64,000 nt of DNA from positions 145,695 through 209,694 of the forward strand of contig CABFPG010000011.1 of NCBI GenBank assembly GCA_902141825.1. The letters are read 5' to 3'. The translations under genes were made by a program, and so were the position numbers. A model generated the notes under the pieces. The model had not been told where the DNA came from. It saw nothing but the letters and a program-made list of their open reading frames with translations, and did no database searches. This document shows, in pieces, positions 46,216 through 55,108 of the stretch. The first letter of the stretch is position 1, and every line of letters starts with the position of its first letter. Source of the stretch: Thalassocella blandensis (GTDB lineage Bacteria; Pseudomonadota; Gammaproteobacteria; Pseudomonadales; Cellvibrionaceae).

Positions 46216-46249
46216 AAAAAGGTGGAGCTGATACGCTCCACCTTTTTTT
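46216..46249 (+). terminator. Intrinsic terminator after the PET-hydrolase-like gene
   Basis: AAGGTGGAGC (46219-46228), loop TGATAC, GCTCCACCTT (46235-46244), seven T. An A-run precedes it, so it can also stop the convergent transcript. Confidence 0.95.
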
Positions 46250-46310
46250 GCTTTTACAACCCGTTTACGTATTTACTGAATATCATCACAATTACACAGA
46301 CACTTAATCA

Positions 46311-47270
46311 TCAACGATTTTCTACAGAAAATTTTTCATCGATAAGAGCTTGAGCTTTTTGTCTACCGACCACATTCGCCAGCATATTCAATATTTCAGG
46401 TTCCGAAACACCTTCTTGTCGCAAGCGTTCCGCACGGTACTGTAACTCAGTATGCGCAACCGGTGTATCCAGAGCTGCAAACCTGTCATTAAACTCTGTT
46501 TGAAGCTGGTTTAATTGTGTCTCTATGCTGGTTTGACCACTCTTTGGTTTATCAATGTCGTGTATGCCGTACACATCAGTCTGGTTTGATTTCTCATTGC
46601 CACCAGTATGAACCAGCTTCATCGCAGAATGAAAATAATTCACCAGCGCTTCTTCTTCAGCAAACATTTTATTGGCCACATCATCGCCTAAATAGGCTCG
46701 CCGAAGTTGCATTTTCTGCGCGTATATTGACGGATCATGCTTTTCATTTTGCGTCCCGCTGAAGAAGCCGAGTGAATTTTCCGCGCTTCGATAATCGAAG
46801 TATGCCAACGCCAAATGCGCCGTTTGCTCCCCTGCCTCTCCTGGTAAATCTCTCTTTATCATCTCTTCGAGCTGATGCAAGGTGATTCTGTCCAAATTAA
46901 AGCCGGAATAGCCGAATAACTTTTCCAATACATCATGTAAACCGCCATCAATTACAATATCCCCATTAGTGTCCAGGTTTATTGCTTGAAGAATTCCGTA
47001 AATTTCAAGTTCATCAAAGACTATCTCCCCCGTTTCGCTGTCGAAAGGAGGAATTTTTTCAGAGAGAGCTTGAAAATTCCTGCCAGCTTGCATTCTATTT
47101 GTGCTGTCATCAGGAGGAACGGGCGGGTTTGCCGCTTCAACTTTGCCCACATGACTGGCTTTCGCTGTGTGGTCGCTGCCTAATTTAGTGTTGTTAACGT
47201 AGAGGTGTGCAGAGAAAGCGCCCACCCCGAAAAGAATAGCAGAAGGTAACATCAATCTACGAATGCGCAT
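46311..47270 (-). CDS. Lipase-specific foldase (Lif/LipB-type chaperone)
   Basis: Membrane-anchored periplasmic chaperone-like protein, 319 residues from ATG 47270 (AAGGTG upstream). An N-terminal anchor (about 8-26) is followed by a variable Pro-rich spacer, as in steric chaperones of family I lipases. The helical part matches the family: LALAYFDYRSAENSLG corresponds to the RxxFDYxLSAxGE signature with only part conserved; QLRRAYLGDDVANKMFAEEEA and ERLRQEGVSEPEILNM resemble later Lif blocks. Lif genes normally follow their lipase gene on the same strand; here no lipase of that family is in view and the opposite neighbour is the PET-hydrolase-like gene. Confidence 0.78.
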   Translation of the reverse strand: MRIRRLMLPSAILFGVGAFSAHLYVNNTKLGSDHTAKASHVGKVEAANPPVPPDDSTNRMQAGRNFQALSEKIPPFDSETGEIVFDELEIYGILQAINLDTNGDIVIDGGLHDVLEKLFGYSGFNLDRITLHQLEEMIKRDLPGEAGEQTAHLALAYFDYRSAENSLGFFSGTQNEKHDPSIYAQKMQLRRAYLGDDVANKMFAEEEALVNYFHSAMKLVHTGGNEKSNQTDVYGIHDIDKPKSGQTSIETQLNQLQTEFNDRFAALDTPVAHTELQYRAERLRQEGVSEPEILNMLANVVGRQKAQALIDEKFSVENR

Positions 47271-47831
47271 ATTGGACACCTTAATTAACTAAAAGCGGTT
47301 GTGCTATTTACGCCGCTGGAAATTTATAGGTAACCCGCTTTATGTCTTCGATTGTAGCGGATTTGGTACTCACACCTTTTTGCCCACACCTTTTTGCTCA
47401 CGCCGTTTTACTCACGTCTTCGTTACTCAGGCTTTTGATGTTCACAGCACCTTGTTCACCGATGCTCTGTTACTAGGTTTGCGAAAAGCCCCCGTGCTGA
47501 GCATCGCTGATCCTGGAGTTATCCGCATTGTTTTACGGCTTTCCCGATTTTACCAGTTAAAGAACTGGCAATTCCGTTTATTTCACTTGGCAAATTGCTT
47601 TATTTGTCGGTTTAATTCCCACCTTAACAAGTATTCACCCATGCGTTTGAGAATTTCCCATGCAATGACACACCAGTTTCCCGTATGAATCACGGCGAGC
47701 CGAGTGTTTTCGGCGACGAAATGCGCCGTGTGTAAAGTTAATTAAAGTTGCTTTTCAAAAACCCATGCTGCAGTAGACTTCTAAATACACATTTACCACC
47801 TGCATGCCTTTGCCCGTTTTAAGGAGAATCG
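47271..47831. other. Divergent intergenic region with degenerate array
   Basis: 560 bases between the chaperone gene and the efflux operon. A 129-codon plus-strand open frame (47299-47688) runs through the repeat array and looks like a by-product of it. AAGGAG of macA is at the right end. Confidence 0.5.
47371..47474. repeat. Degenerate tandem repeat, period 14-15, about seven units
   Basis: Units start with CA: CACACCTTTTTGCC, CACACCTTTTTGCT, CACGCCGTTTTACT, CACGTCTTCGTTACT, then more diverged copies to 47474. The first two differ at one base; divergence increases to the right. Confidence 0.85.
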
Positions 47832-49178
47832 ATGCATATGCAATCGAAACCACACAGCTCAGTAACACGCTGGAAACGCCGAATCCTCTCAATTCCAGGC
47901 GCAATCGTTTTGGTTATCGCCATCATTTTTACCACGGTGTACGCCACACAGCGAGAATCCACAACCCAGGAAAATCAGCCGCTGCTGGCAGTGGTTGAGC
48001 GCGGAAACATTGAAAACACGGTAACCGCAACTGGCAGCTTGCAGCCGAGTAATTCGGTTGAAGTAGGTGCTCAGGTCTCTGGTCAACTTGAAAAACTCTT
48101 CGTGGAGGTCGGCGATAAAGTAGAGCAAGGCCAACTGCTGGCACAAATAGATGCCTCTGTAAAAGCTCAGCAAGTGGAAGCCAGCCAGGCAGCACTGGCC
48201 GCTCTGGAAGCTCAACGCGATTCACGGCAGGCAGCGGTAAAACTGGCGGAAGCCAATATGCATCGCCAGGAACAAATGCTTGAGCAAAAGGCCACCAGCC
48301 AACAGGAATTCGACACCGCTATCAACACCCTCGTGTCTTCACAATCCAGTCTCGCTCAACTGGAAGCACAAATTCAGCAAAGTCGTGCAAGCCTCGCCAG
48401 CGACCAGGCGGAACTGGGTTACACCAAAATTTATGCCCCTATGGCGGGCACAATTGTCGCCATTAGTGTGAAAGAAGGCCAAACATTAAATGCTTCTCAA
48501 ACGGCCCCTACGGTGCTCACAATTGCAGACCTGAGCATCATGACAGTGGAAACAGACGTATCAGAAGCGGATATTGGCAAGCTGACTCCGGGAATGAAGG
48601 TTTATTTCACCACACTGGGCAGCGGTAACCGTCGCTGGTATGGCTCGCTGGAACAAATTCTCCCTACCCCGGAAATTACCAACAATGTTGTGCTCTATAC
48701 CGCCTTGTTTGATGTGCCCAATGATGATCAGGTGCTTCGCACCTCGATGACGGCACAAGCATTTTTTATTACCTCCTCGGCACAGGATGTCATTCGAATT
48801 CCAGTTGCATCTATCCGCTATCAAGCGCCCCAACGACATTCCGAAAGACCGTCTCGCGCTTTTGAAAAGGACAATGCCCCAACAAACACCGAGAAACAAA
48901 AAACATCACGTCAGGGCGACCCGTCTATTACTCCAACTGCCGATATGAAAAACAAGAGGCGCAGACCTACACCGGATGCTTACGTCACTGTTGTTTCTGC
49001 AAGCGGTAAACAGCAAGAACGGCAAGTTGAGCTTGGTATTTCCAGCCGAGTATATGCAGAAGTAATTTCTGGACTTACTGAAGGAGAGCAGATTGTGGCC
49101 GGCATCAGCCAGGCGAGTGCGGGGGCAAATAAAAATGACAAAAACCGTCCGCCACGAGGATTCGGAGGTTTCCGGTGA
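47832..49178 (+). CDS. macA: MacA-like membrane fusion protein
   Basis: Periplasmic adaptor of an ABC tripartite efflux pump, 448 residues. AAGGAG five bases before ATG. One N-terminal helix (about 21-40), then the lipoyl half GSLQPSNSVEVGAQVSGQ, a long coiled coil about 110-190 (repeated Gln/Ala/Glu heptads), the second lipoyl half IYAPMAGTIVAISVKEGQTL and beta-barrel and membrane-proximal domains. A low-complexity charged stretch about 338-375 interrupts the last domain, an unusual insert. Its stop overlaps the macB start by four bases (GTGA), and an outer membrane factor gene follows. Confidence 0.9.
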   Translation: MHMQSKPHSSVTRWKRRILSIPGAIVLVIAIIFTTVYATQRESTTQENQPLLAVVERGNIENTVTATGSLQPSNSVEVGAQVSGQLEKLFVEVGDKVEQGQLLAQIDASVKAQQVEASQAALAALEAQRDSRQAAVKLAEANMHRQEQMLEQKATSQQEFDTAINTLVSSQSSLAQLEAQIQQSRASLASDQAELGYTKIYAPMAGTIVAISVKEGQTLNASQTAPTVLTIADLSIMTVETDVSEADIGKLTPGMKVYFTTLGSGNRRWYGSLEQILPTPEITNNVVLYTALFDVPNDDQVLRTSMTAQAFFITSSAQDVIRIPVASIRYQAPQRHSERPSRAFEKDNAPTNTEKQKTSRQGDPSITPTADMKNKRRRPTPDAYVTVVSASGKQQERQVELGISSRVYAEVISGLTEGEQIVAGISQASAGANKNDKNRPPRGFGGFR

Positions 49179-51229
49179 ACGCACCAGAACCCACACCCCA
49201 CAGAAGTGAACCCTTTACGCCGAATGCTGAAGGTTCTGCGCTGGTCGCGCTTCATGATATACAGCGCACCTTCACCACCGATGGCGGCATTACTGTACAC
49301 GCGCTTCAAGGCATCAGTCTGGAAATCCAGGAAGGCGAATTTGTTTCAATAGTTGGACAATCAGGTAGCGGAAAATCAACCTTAATGAATATTTTGGGTT
49401 GCTTGGACAAACCGACATCCGGTGAATATTTCTTCGCGGGACGGGATATCAAATCATTTGATTCTGACGGTCTGGCCTGGCTGCGCCGTGAAGCTTTTGG
49501 CTTTGTTTTTCAAAGTTACAATTTGCTGAATACCTGCTCAGCGATTGAGAATGTCGAAATACCGGCAATTTACGCCGGCAAGCCTCAAGAAGAGCGCATC
49601 ACCCGAGCCATGCATTTACTCGAGTCACTTGGACTGGGTGAGCGCATGGACCATCGGCCGAATCAGTTGTCCGGCGGACAACAGCAACGCGTATCAATTG
49701 CCCGCGCCCTCATGAATGGTGGCAAAATTATATTGGCGGATGAGCCAACAGGCGCTCTCGACTCTCGCAGCAGCGAAGAAGTGCTGACATTACTGAAAGA
49801 GCTGGCCGCCAAAGGTCATACCGTTATCGTGATAACACACGATATGGACGTGGCCAAACATACCGATCGAGTGATCGAAATGCGAGACGGAAAAATTATT
49901 CGCGATAGCCAGCATAGCGAAGAGCCTTCCCTCAGCACAACCGCGCCGGCGATAAAAGAACATCGCGAGGCCACTCCGTCTGAAAACGCACCTCTCTTTT
50001 TAAGCGCTGAATTAAAAGGCTCGTCAATATCGAACATGGCCGAAGCCATGCGCATGGCGTTTCGCTCGTTAAAAGCGAATGTGTTTCGCACCATTCTTAC
50101 TCTTCTCGGTATTGTCATTGGCGTATCTTCGGTGGTTGCCATGCTGGCAATAGGCGAAGGAGCACAGCGCGATGTTTTACAGCGCATCAGCTCCATGGGA
50201 ACCAACATGCTCACCGTCCACCCTTCTTTTAGTCGAGGTGCAGGTGTTCGCGGTGGTGCTTCTACAGCCTTAAGTTTTGAGGTGGTTGAGTCCATACAAC
50301 AAAACGTTGCCAACATCGCAGGTATTCTGCCGGAAATTCAAGGAGGGGCAACCGTACGATTTGGCAATCAGGATTATCAAACCACTGTTACCGCAACTAG
50401 TGCAAATTTACCAGACACTCGCTCATGGCCACTTGCACAGGGTTTGTTTTTTACCGAACAGGACAGTGAAGAATATACGCCGGTCGCTGTGTTGGGAAAA
50501 ACGGTTTATGACAGTCTTTTCCCCAATGGTAGTAATCCTCTCGGGCAATACATTCTCATCTCCAATATTCCATTTCAAATCATTGGCGTTATGACAAGCA
50601 AAGGCTCCTCGGGCTTTGGTGGACGAGATCAGGATGACGTTGTCTTTGTCCCGCTAAAAACTGGAGGTCTACGCCTCTTCGGCCAAACCTATGTACGTTC
50701 AGTTACCGTTGCGGTGGAAGACACAGACAAAATCAACGAGACAGAACAACAGCTTAGTGCGTATTTGATTGATCGGATCGGCTCCGAAGATTTCCGTATT
50801 TTTAACAGTGCAGAGTTAATAGAAACCGTTTCACAATCTCAACAGACCTTCACCATTCTGCTCGGCTCTGTCGCCGCCATCTCACTACTCGTAGGCGGCA
50901 TTGGTGTTATGAATATTATGCTGGTATCGGTAACCGAACGAACGCGCGAGATAGGCATTCGTATGGCAACAGGCGCAAGACAAAGCAATATTCTGCATCA
51001 GTTCCTGGCCGAAGCCATTGCTGTTTCCAGTGTTGGCGGCGTTCTGGGCGTATTGCTGGGAATTGCCATTGGGAAAGTCATTGGCATGCTAGGCATGCAA
51101 GTATATTTTTCATTGTCCCCCATGATGCTGGCATTTACCTGTGCTGTGATTACCGGCTTGATATTTGGTTATGCCCCCGCTCGAAAAGCCGCCAGGCTGG
51201 ACCCTGTTGTAGCTTTAGCAAATGACTAA
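49175..51229 (+). CDS. macB: MacB-like ABC transporter (ATPase-permease)
   Basis: Inner membrane ABC exporter of 684 residues with both domains in one chain. ATPase residues 20-250: Walker A GQSGSGKST, signature LSGGQQQR, Walker B IILADEPTGALDS. After a linker with charged residues, the permease has one helix (about 307-330), a large periplasmic MacB domain and three C-terminal helices within about 560-670 (ISLLVGGIGVMNIMLVSVTE, TREIGIRMATGARQ, FGYAPARKAARLDPVVAL). Four transmembrane segments with a mechanotransmitting periplasmic domain are the MacB architecture. Substrates of MacAB pumps include macrolides, peptides and siderophores; the substrate here is unknown. Confidence 0.93.
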   Translation: MNAPEPTPHRSEPFTPNAEGSALVALHDIQRTFTTDGGITVHALQGISLEIQEGEFVSIVGQSGSGKSTLMNILGCLDKPTSGEYFFAGRDIKSFDSDGLAWLRREAFGFVFQSYNLLNTCSAIENVEIPAIYAGKPQEERITRAMHLLESLGLGERMDHRPNQLSGGQQQRVSIARALMNGGKIILADEPTGALDSRSSEEVLTLLKELAAKGHTVIVITHDMDVAKHTDRVIEMRDGKIIRDSQHSEEPSLSTTAPAIKEHREATPSENAPLFLSAELKGSSISNMAEAMRMAFRSLKANVFRTILTLLGIVIGVSSVVAMLAIGEGAQRDVLQRISSMGTNMLTVHPSFSRGAGVRGGASTALSFEVVESIQQNVANIAGILPEIQGGATVRFGNQDYQTTVTATSANLPDTRSWPLAQGLFFTEQDSEEYTPVAVLGKTVYDSLFPNGSNPLGQYILISNIPFQIIGVMTSKGSSGFGGRDQDDVVFVPLKTGGLRLFGQTYVRSVTVAVEDTDKINETEQQLSAYLIDRIGSEDFRIFNSAELIETVSQSQQTFTILLGSVAAISLLVGGIGVMNIMLVSVTERTREIGIRMATGARQSNILHQFLAEAIAVSSVGGVLGVLLGIAIGKVIGMLGMQVYFSLSPMMLAFTCAVITGLIFGYAPARKAARLDPVVALAND

Positions 51230-51240
51230 ACCTGCTGCAT

Positions 51241-51292
51241 AAGCAATGCACAGAAGCGATGCACAGAAGCAAGGTATAGAAGCAAGGTATAG
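51241..51292. repeat. Tandem repeat, period 13, four units
   Basis: AAGCAATGCACAG, AAGCGATGCACAG, AAGCAAGGTATAG, AAGCAAGGTATAG; two more degenerate units follow to about 51318. It fills the gap between macB and the outer membrane factor gene, so it is in the operon transcript. Confidence 0.92.
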
Positions 51293-51331
51293 AACCATGT
51301 GTAAAAGCTATAGAGAAACTTTGAGGAGAAT

Positions 51332-52801
51332 ATGGTGTTGAGATCTCACCGAAAAATACGAGTCATAATTTTGCGATGCTTACCATTCGCAATTTTTGCC
51401 GGCCTGCAAGGATGCGCCACCGCGCTACCCGAACTGCCTTCCACAGATGTTCCTCAAAACTGGCAATCGGAACAATCACAAGAAAGCCCATCCAATATTG
51501 AGTGGCCCGAAGTGAATTGGTGGGCACAGTTTAATAGTACCGAATTAATAACACTTCTTGATGAGGTAAGACTCTACAATTTTGACCTGGCAAATAACCG
51601 GCGAAACCTGGATATTGCCCAACTAACATTAAAAAATGCAGGAATCGATTTATGGCCGACGCCGTCGGTTTCCATTGCGGCAAACAGCCAATACACAAAC
51701 ATCGAAGGTGACGGGATTTCCGGCAATAGCAGTGAGACCGCGACAGCAGCAGCAACTTTAAGTTATACCGATATTCTCAGTAAACCAACAAACTACGACC
51801 AAGCTAAAGCCACCTATTCGTCCTCTCTGGCCAACGCTGTAGATACGGCATTAAGCACTTTCTGTACAGCAGCAAATGCCTATTTCCAATACTTGCTAAT
51901 TCAGGATCAAATCACAGCCGCAACGCAAAACCTGACAAATGCATCAGAAATACTTGCCATTGCAGAAGCAAAAGCAAATGCAGGCACCACCACCAGAATC
52001 GATGTACTACAACAACGCATTGCGGTTGAACAACAACGAAACACCCTAAAAAACCTGGATCAAAATGCACTTTCTATTCGTGCATCTTTGGCTCTGCTTA
52101 CAGGCGTCAATTTGCGCAAGCTGCAACTTCTGGGTGACACATTGAATCAAGTGGATACACCTGAAATACATTCCGGTGTACCTTCAGATTTACTTACGCG
52201 TCGGCCCGATATTGTGCAGGCTGAAGCACAACTACGAAGCGCTAGAGCCGATGTCGACCTGGCTCGACTCGCCTACCTGCCTAAGATTTCACTTACCGCA
52301 GGCGGTTATGCAACCAGCACCTCCTTGTCTGCACTACTCAACTCCCCTGCTAAATCGGTTGAAGCAACCGCGTCTTTGGTGCAAAGCGTTCTCGATAATG
52401 GTTCGCGCAGACGCGCGACTAAACAGAGTCGTCTGCTTTTGGAAAATGCACTTTCGAACTATCGTAAAACGGTCATAGGTGCGTTTAATGAAGTGGAAGT
52501 CACACTTGGCAATTTGGCGCTTCGTCAATCTCAAGAGCACGTCGCCAAAGAAGATCTGGAACGCGCGGAAGAGTCCTTTCGCATCGCTCAAGTTCGCTAC
52601 CGTGCAGGGGCGGATGATTATCAAACCATGATCAGTACTCAGAACACCTTATTTGATGTTAGAACGACTTACCTGCAAAATAAATACAATCGTCTGACCA
52701 GTTTGATCAGCCTTTACCAGGCACTCGGCGGAGGCTGGCAAGGCGAACAAGACACCATGACAACGGATGCACTTATCAGTCAAACATCGAATACTCCCTG
52801 A
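51332..52801 (+). CDS. Outer membrane efflux factor, lipoprotein (NodT type)
   Basis: TolC-superfamily channel of 489 residues. Signal peptide with lipobox LQGC places the lipidated Cys at about residue 28. Two repeats of the outer membrane efflux motif: EVNWWAQFNSTELITLLDEV plus the following helices, and DLLTRRPDIVQAEAQLRSAR with GAFNEVEVTLGNLALRQ. The latter, starting RRPDI, is diagnostic. GAGGAG precedes the ATG with short spacing. With MacA and MacB upstream it completes a tripartite pump. A terminator follows at 52842. Confidence 0.93.
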   Translation: MVLRSHRKIRVIILRCLPFAIFAGLQGCATALPELPSTDVPQNWQSEQSQESPSNIEWPEVNWWAQFNSTELITLLDEVRLYNFDLANNRRNLDIAQLTLKNAGIDLWPTPSVSIAANSQYTNIEGDGISGNSSETATAAATLSYTDILSKPTNYDQAKATYSSSLANAVDTALSTFCTAANAYFQYLLIQDQITAATQNLTNASEILAIAEAKANAGTTTRIDVLQQRIAVEQQRNTLKNLDQNALSIRASLALLTGVNLRKLQLLGDTLNQVDTPEIHSGVPSDLLTRRPDIVQAEAQLRSARADVDLARLAYLPKISLTAGGYATSTSLSALLNSPAKSVEATASLVQSVLDNGSRRRATKQSRLLLENALSNYRKTVIGAFNEVEVTLGNLALRQSQEHVAKEDLERAEESFRIAQVRYRAGADDYQTMISTQNTLFDVRTTYLQNKYNRLTSLISLYQALGGGWQGEQDTMTTDALISQTSNTP

Positions 52802-52841
52802 AAGCCTTAACATATTGACAGGGAAGCTTAGATTTCGCACA

Positions 52842-52869
52842 TAAAAAAACGGCCATATTGGCCGTTTTT
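52842..52869 (+). terminator. Bidirectional intrinsic terminator after efflux operon
   Basis: AACGGCCA (52848-52855), loop TAT, TGGCCGTT (52859-52866), A-run on the left, T-run on the right. It serves the efflux operon and the convergent aminopeptidase gene. Confidence 0.92.
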
Positions 52870-52928
52870 AGTTGTTCTTTTTAGATGCTGAACTTTTTTA
52901 CCGATGTCTTAAATAATGACTTAAAGTC

Positions 52929-54866
52929 TTACTTAAAAAAACCTTCATTTGCTTTGACTGTAAGCGGATGGTAACCCGGCTTCGCCTCCTCAAAAGCTTT
53001 CTTGCCAAAGGCTTTTCCCGCATCTGTTTTTGCAAGCTCTTTATACAAAGGTTTCACCAGTTTATTACGACCAATGCTTACCAAATAACGATGTAACCGA
53101 GGAAGTGCAGGCTCATACCAGTTATACACCACATGCATCAACCAACTGTGCGCAATCTCATTATTTTTAGATTCCGTAAGATTAAACGCTTTGTCCAACT
53201 CAGCCATTTGATCAGCAGACAAGGTATTCGGTAGATTATTTAAAAAATACAACCACTGATGTACCGTCCAACTTTGCGTGTCAATGGAAGCTGCACTAAT
53301 TTCCCCAGCCAACCATTTCGCACGCACCTCGTCAACAACATCAAACGCGTTGGACGTTGGCTTGGGCGCACCTTCAGGAATTCCTGGCTCGAACACCCAT
53401 TGATTCACTCTTTCGATACTGAGTTTCTCCGGGTACTCTTTTAGTAATGTCTGCTTTAAATACACTATGAACTGGTCCGTCGTAATACTTTGAAATGCAA
53501 AGTGCTGAAAGTACTGCAGAAGGAACGCATCAAAGTTTTCTCGACCAATAGTCTGCTCTATTTCACGTAAAAACAGTGCTCCCTTTTCGTATGGGATATT
53601 CGAAAATACATCGTCCGGATCTCGGCCGCGCAGATCTATTGCTAATATTTGATCATTCTTATCCAGGGATTGCACGTTTTCTTCCAAGTCCTGATACCCC
53701 AAAACCGCTTCCTGATCGAAACGCTCTGTGCCATATATAATTTCCATAATGCGGTAGGTCAAATAGGTTGTAAAACCCTCGTTCAACCATAAATCACGCC
53801 AGGTGGCATTGGTTACTGTGTTCCCCGACCAGGAGTGAGCAAGCTCATGAGCAATGAGGGAAACCAATGATTTGTCGCCGGCAATCACGGTGGGGGTAAT
53901 AAAACTCAACCGTGGATTTTCCATGCCGCCAAACGGAAATGACGGGGGCAAAATTAATAAATCATATCGGTCCCAGCGATAAGGCCCATAGCGTTTTTCC
54001 GTCGCAATCAACATGGATTCCGTGTCAGCAAATTCAGCAGCAGCAGACTCTACCATCGACGGTTCGGCATAAACGCCGGTACGCTCTCCCATGGCCTTAA
54101 ATTGGAGGTCGCCAACCCCCAGAGCAATTAAGTAAGATGGAATAGCCTGTGGCATGGTAAAGGTATATTCCCCATCTCTCTTCGCCTCAGGATCATTCGC
54201 AGCACTCATCACCGCCAATAATGCCGGTGGCGTGTGAATAGTGGCGTTATAGGTAATTCTTACCTTGGGAGAATCCTGCAAAGGAATAAAGCTACGCGCA
54301 TGCGTCGCTTGTGCCTGCGTAAAAAGGAAAGGATGTTGTTTTCCAGCAGTCTGCGCAGGCGTTAACCATTGCAGTCCAGAAGCCTTTGGCGAGGTAGTGT
54401 AATCAATTACGACGCTATCCCCCTGCTCAGGCAAGGTAATAGAGAGCGCAGCGCCTTTATGGCCTTCCGGCTCGCCCAATTGGTACGCAATATCCTGACC
54501 CTTGGCTGTCACACTATTGATAGTTAAATCTCGTGTATCCAAGACGAGCGTGTCTGCGGCAGGATCGACTTTATCGAATTGAAGCTCAGCGGTACCACTG
54601 AGTACTTTTTTATCAAAATCGACAGTTAAATCCAGGTTAATGTGCTTAAGCACAACGGATTCGGGGTTGGCGAAAGAGTGATAATCTTCGCCTGGTTGTA
54701 TTTCAGCCGCTTTTGATACTTTTGCTGCTTTTGGAGCTGCGGTTTCTTCCACCGCTTGTGTTTCGACTGGCGTGTCGCTTTTCTTACTGCAACCGCTCAT
54801 GCCCATTGCAAATACTAAAATGAACATTCCCAGCCAAACAGATTTTTGTGATTTAAATTTCGTCAT
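52929..54866 (-). CDS. Lipoprotein M1 aminopeptidase (LTA4H-like)
   Basis: Zinc aminopeptidase of 645 residues. Lipobox GMSGC gives lipidated Cys26, so it is probably anchored in the outer or inner membrane. N-terminal beta domain about 60-245; catalytic domain with GGMENPRLSF, zinc site His340-Glu341-x-x-His344 (HELAHSW) and Glu363 (LNEGF); C-terminal helical domain about 505-645 of the leukotriene A4 hydrolase type. It trims N-terminal residues from peptides. GGGAGGG lies five bases before ATG. It is a single gene between a terminator and the MCP gene and may work with the DPP4-type peptidase nearby in peptide use (inference). Confidence 0.93.
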   Translation of the reverse strand: MTKFKSQKSVWLGMFILVFAMGMSGCSKKSDTPVETQAVEETAAPKAAKVSKAAEIQPGEDYHSFANPESVVLKHINLDLTVDFDKKVLSGTAELQFDKVDPAADTLVLDTRDLTINSVTAKGQDIAYQLGEPEGHKGAALSITLPEQGDSVVIDYTTSPKASGLQWLTPAQTAGKQHPFLFTQAQATHARSFIPLQDSPKVRITYNATIHTPPALLAVMSAANDPEAKRDGEYTFTMPQAIPSYLIALGVGDLQFKAMGERTGVYAEPSMVESAAAEFADTESMLIATEKRYGPYRWDRYDLLILPPSFPFGGMENPRLSFITPTVIAGDKSLVSLIAHELAHSWSGNTVTNATWRDLWLNEGFTTYLTYRIMEIIYGTERFDQEAVLGYQDLEENVQSLDKNDQILAIDLRGRDPDDVFSNIPYEKGALFLREIEQTIGRENFDAFLLQYFQHFAFQSITTDQFIVYLKQTLLKEYPEKLSIERVNQWVFEPGIPEGAPKPTSNAFDVVDEVRAKWLAGEISAASIDTQSWTVHQWLYFLNNLPNTLSADQMAELDKAFNLTESKNNEIAHSWLMHVVYNWYEPALPRLHRYLVSIGRNKLVKPLYKELAKTDAGKAFGKKAFEEAKPGYHPLTVKANEGFFK

Positions 54867-55108
54867 ACTGCCCTCCCAGAATTGTGAACCGCATCTTACC
54901 TCAATCCACGGTTCGGGAGGAACCTTATCAACTTGAGCACGAAAATTATCTAACCCCTAAAACTATCTGATCATGAAAATTTCACCATTGGCTACAGTCA
55001 TGAGCAGTACTGTTAAACGCACTAAAGTCTGGCTCACCACAGTCAGGGGCACATTCACCAATAGTTTCTCATAACGACGAGAAAACATTCAGCACCATCA
55101 CTTCCCGC

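Noticed and set aside
47299..47688. 129-codon plus-strand frame
   Set aside because: Passes through the period-14 array and shows no domain; most likely an artefact of repeat composition.
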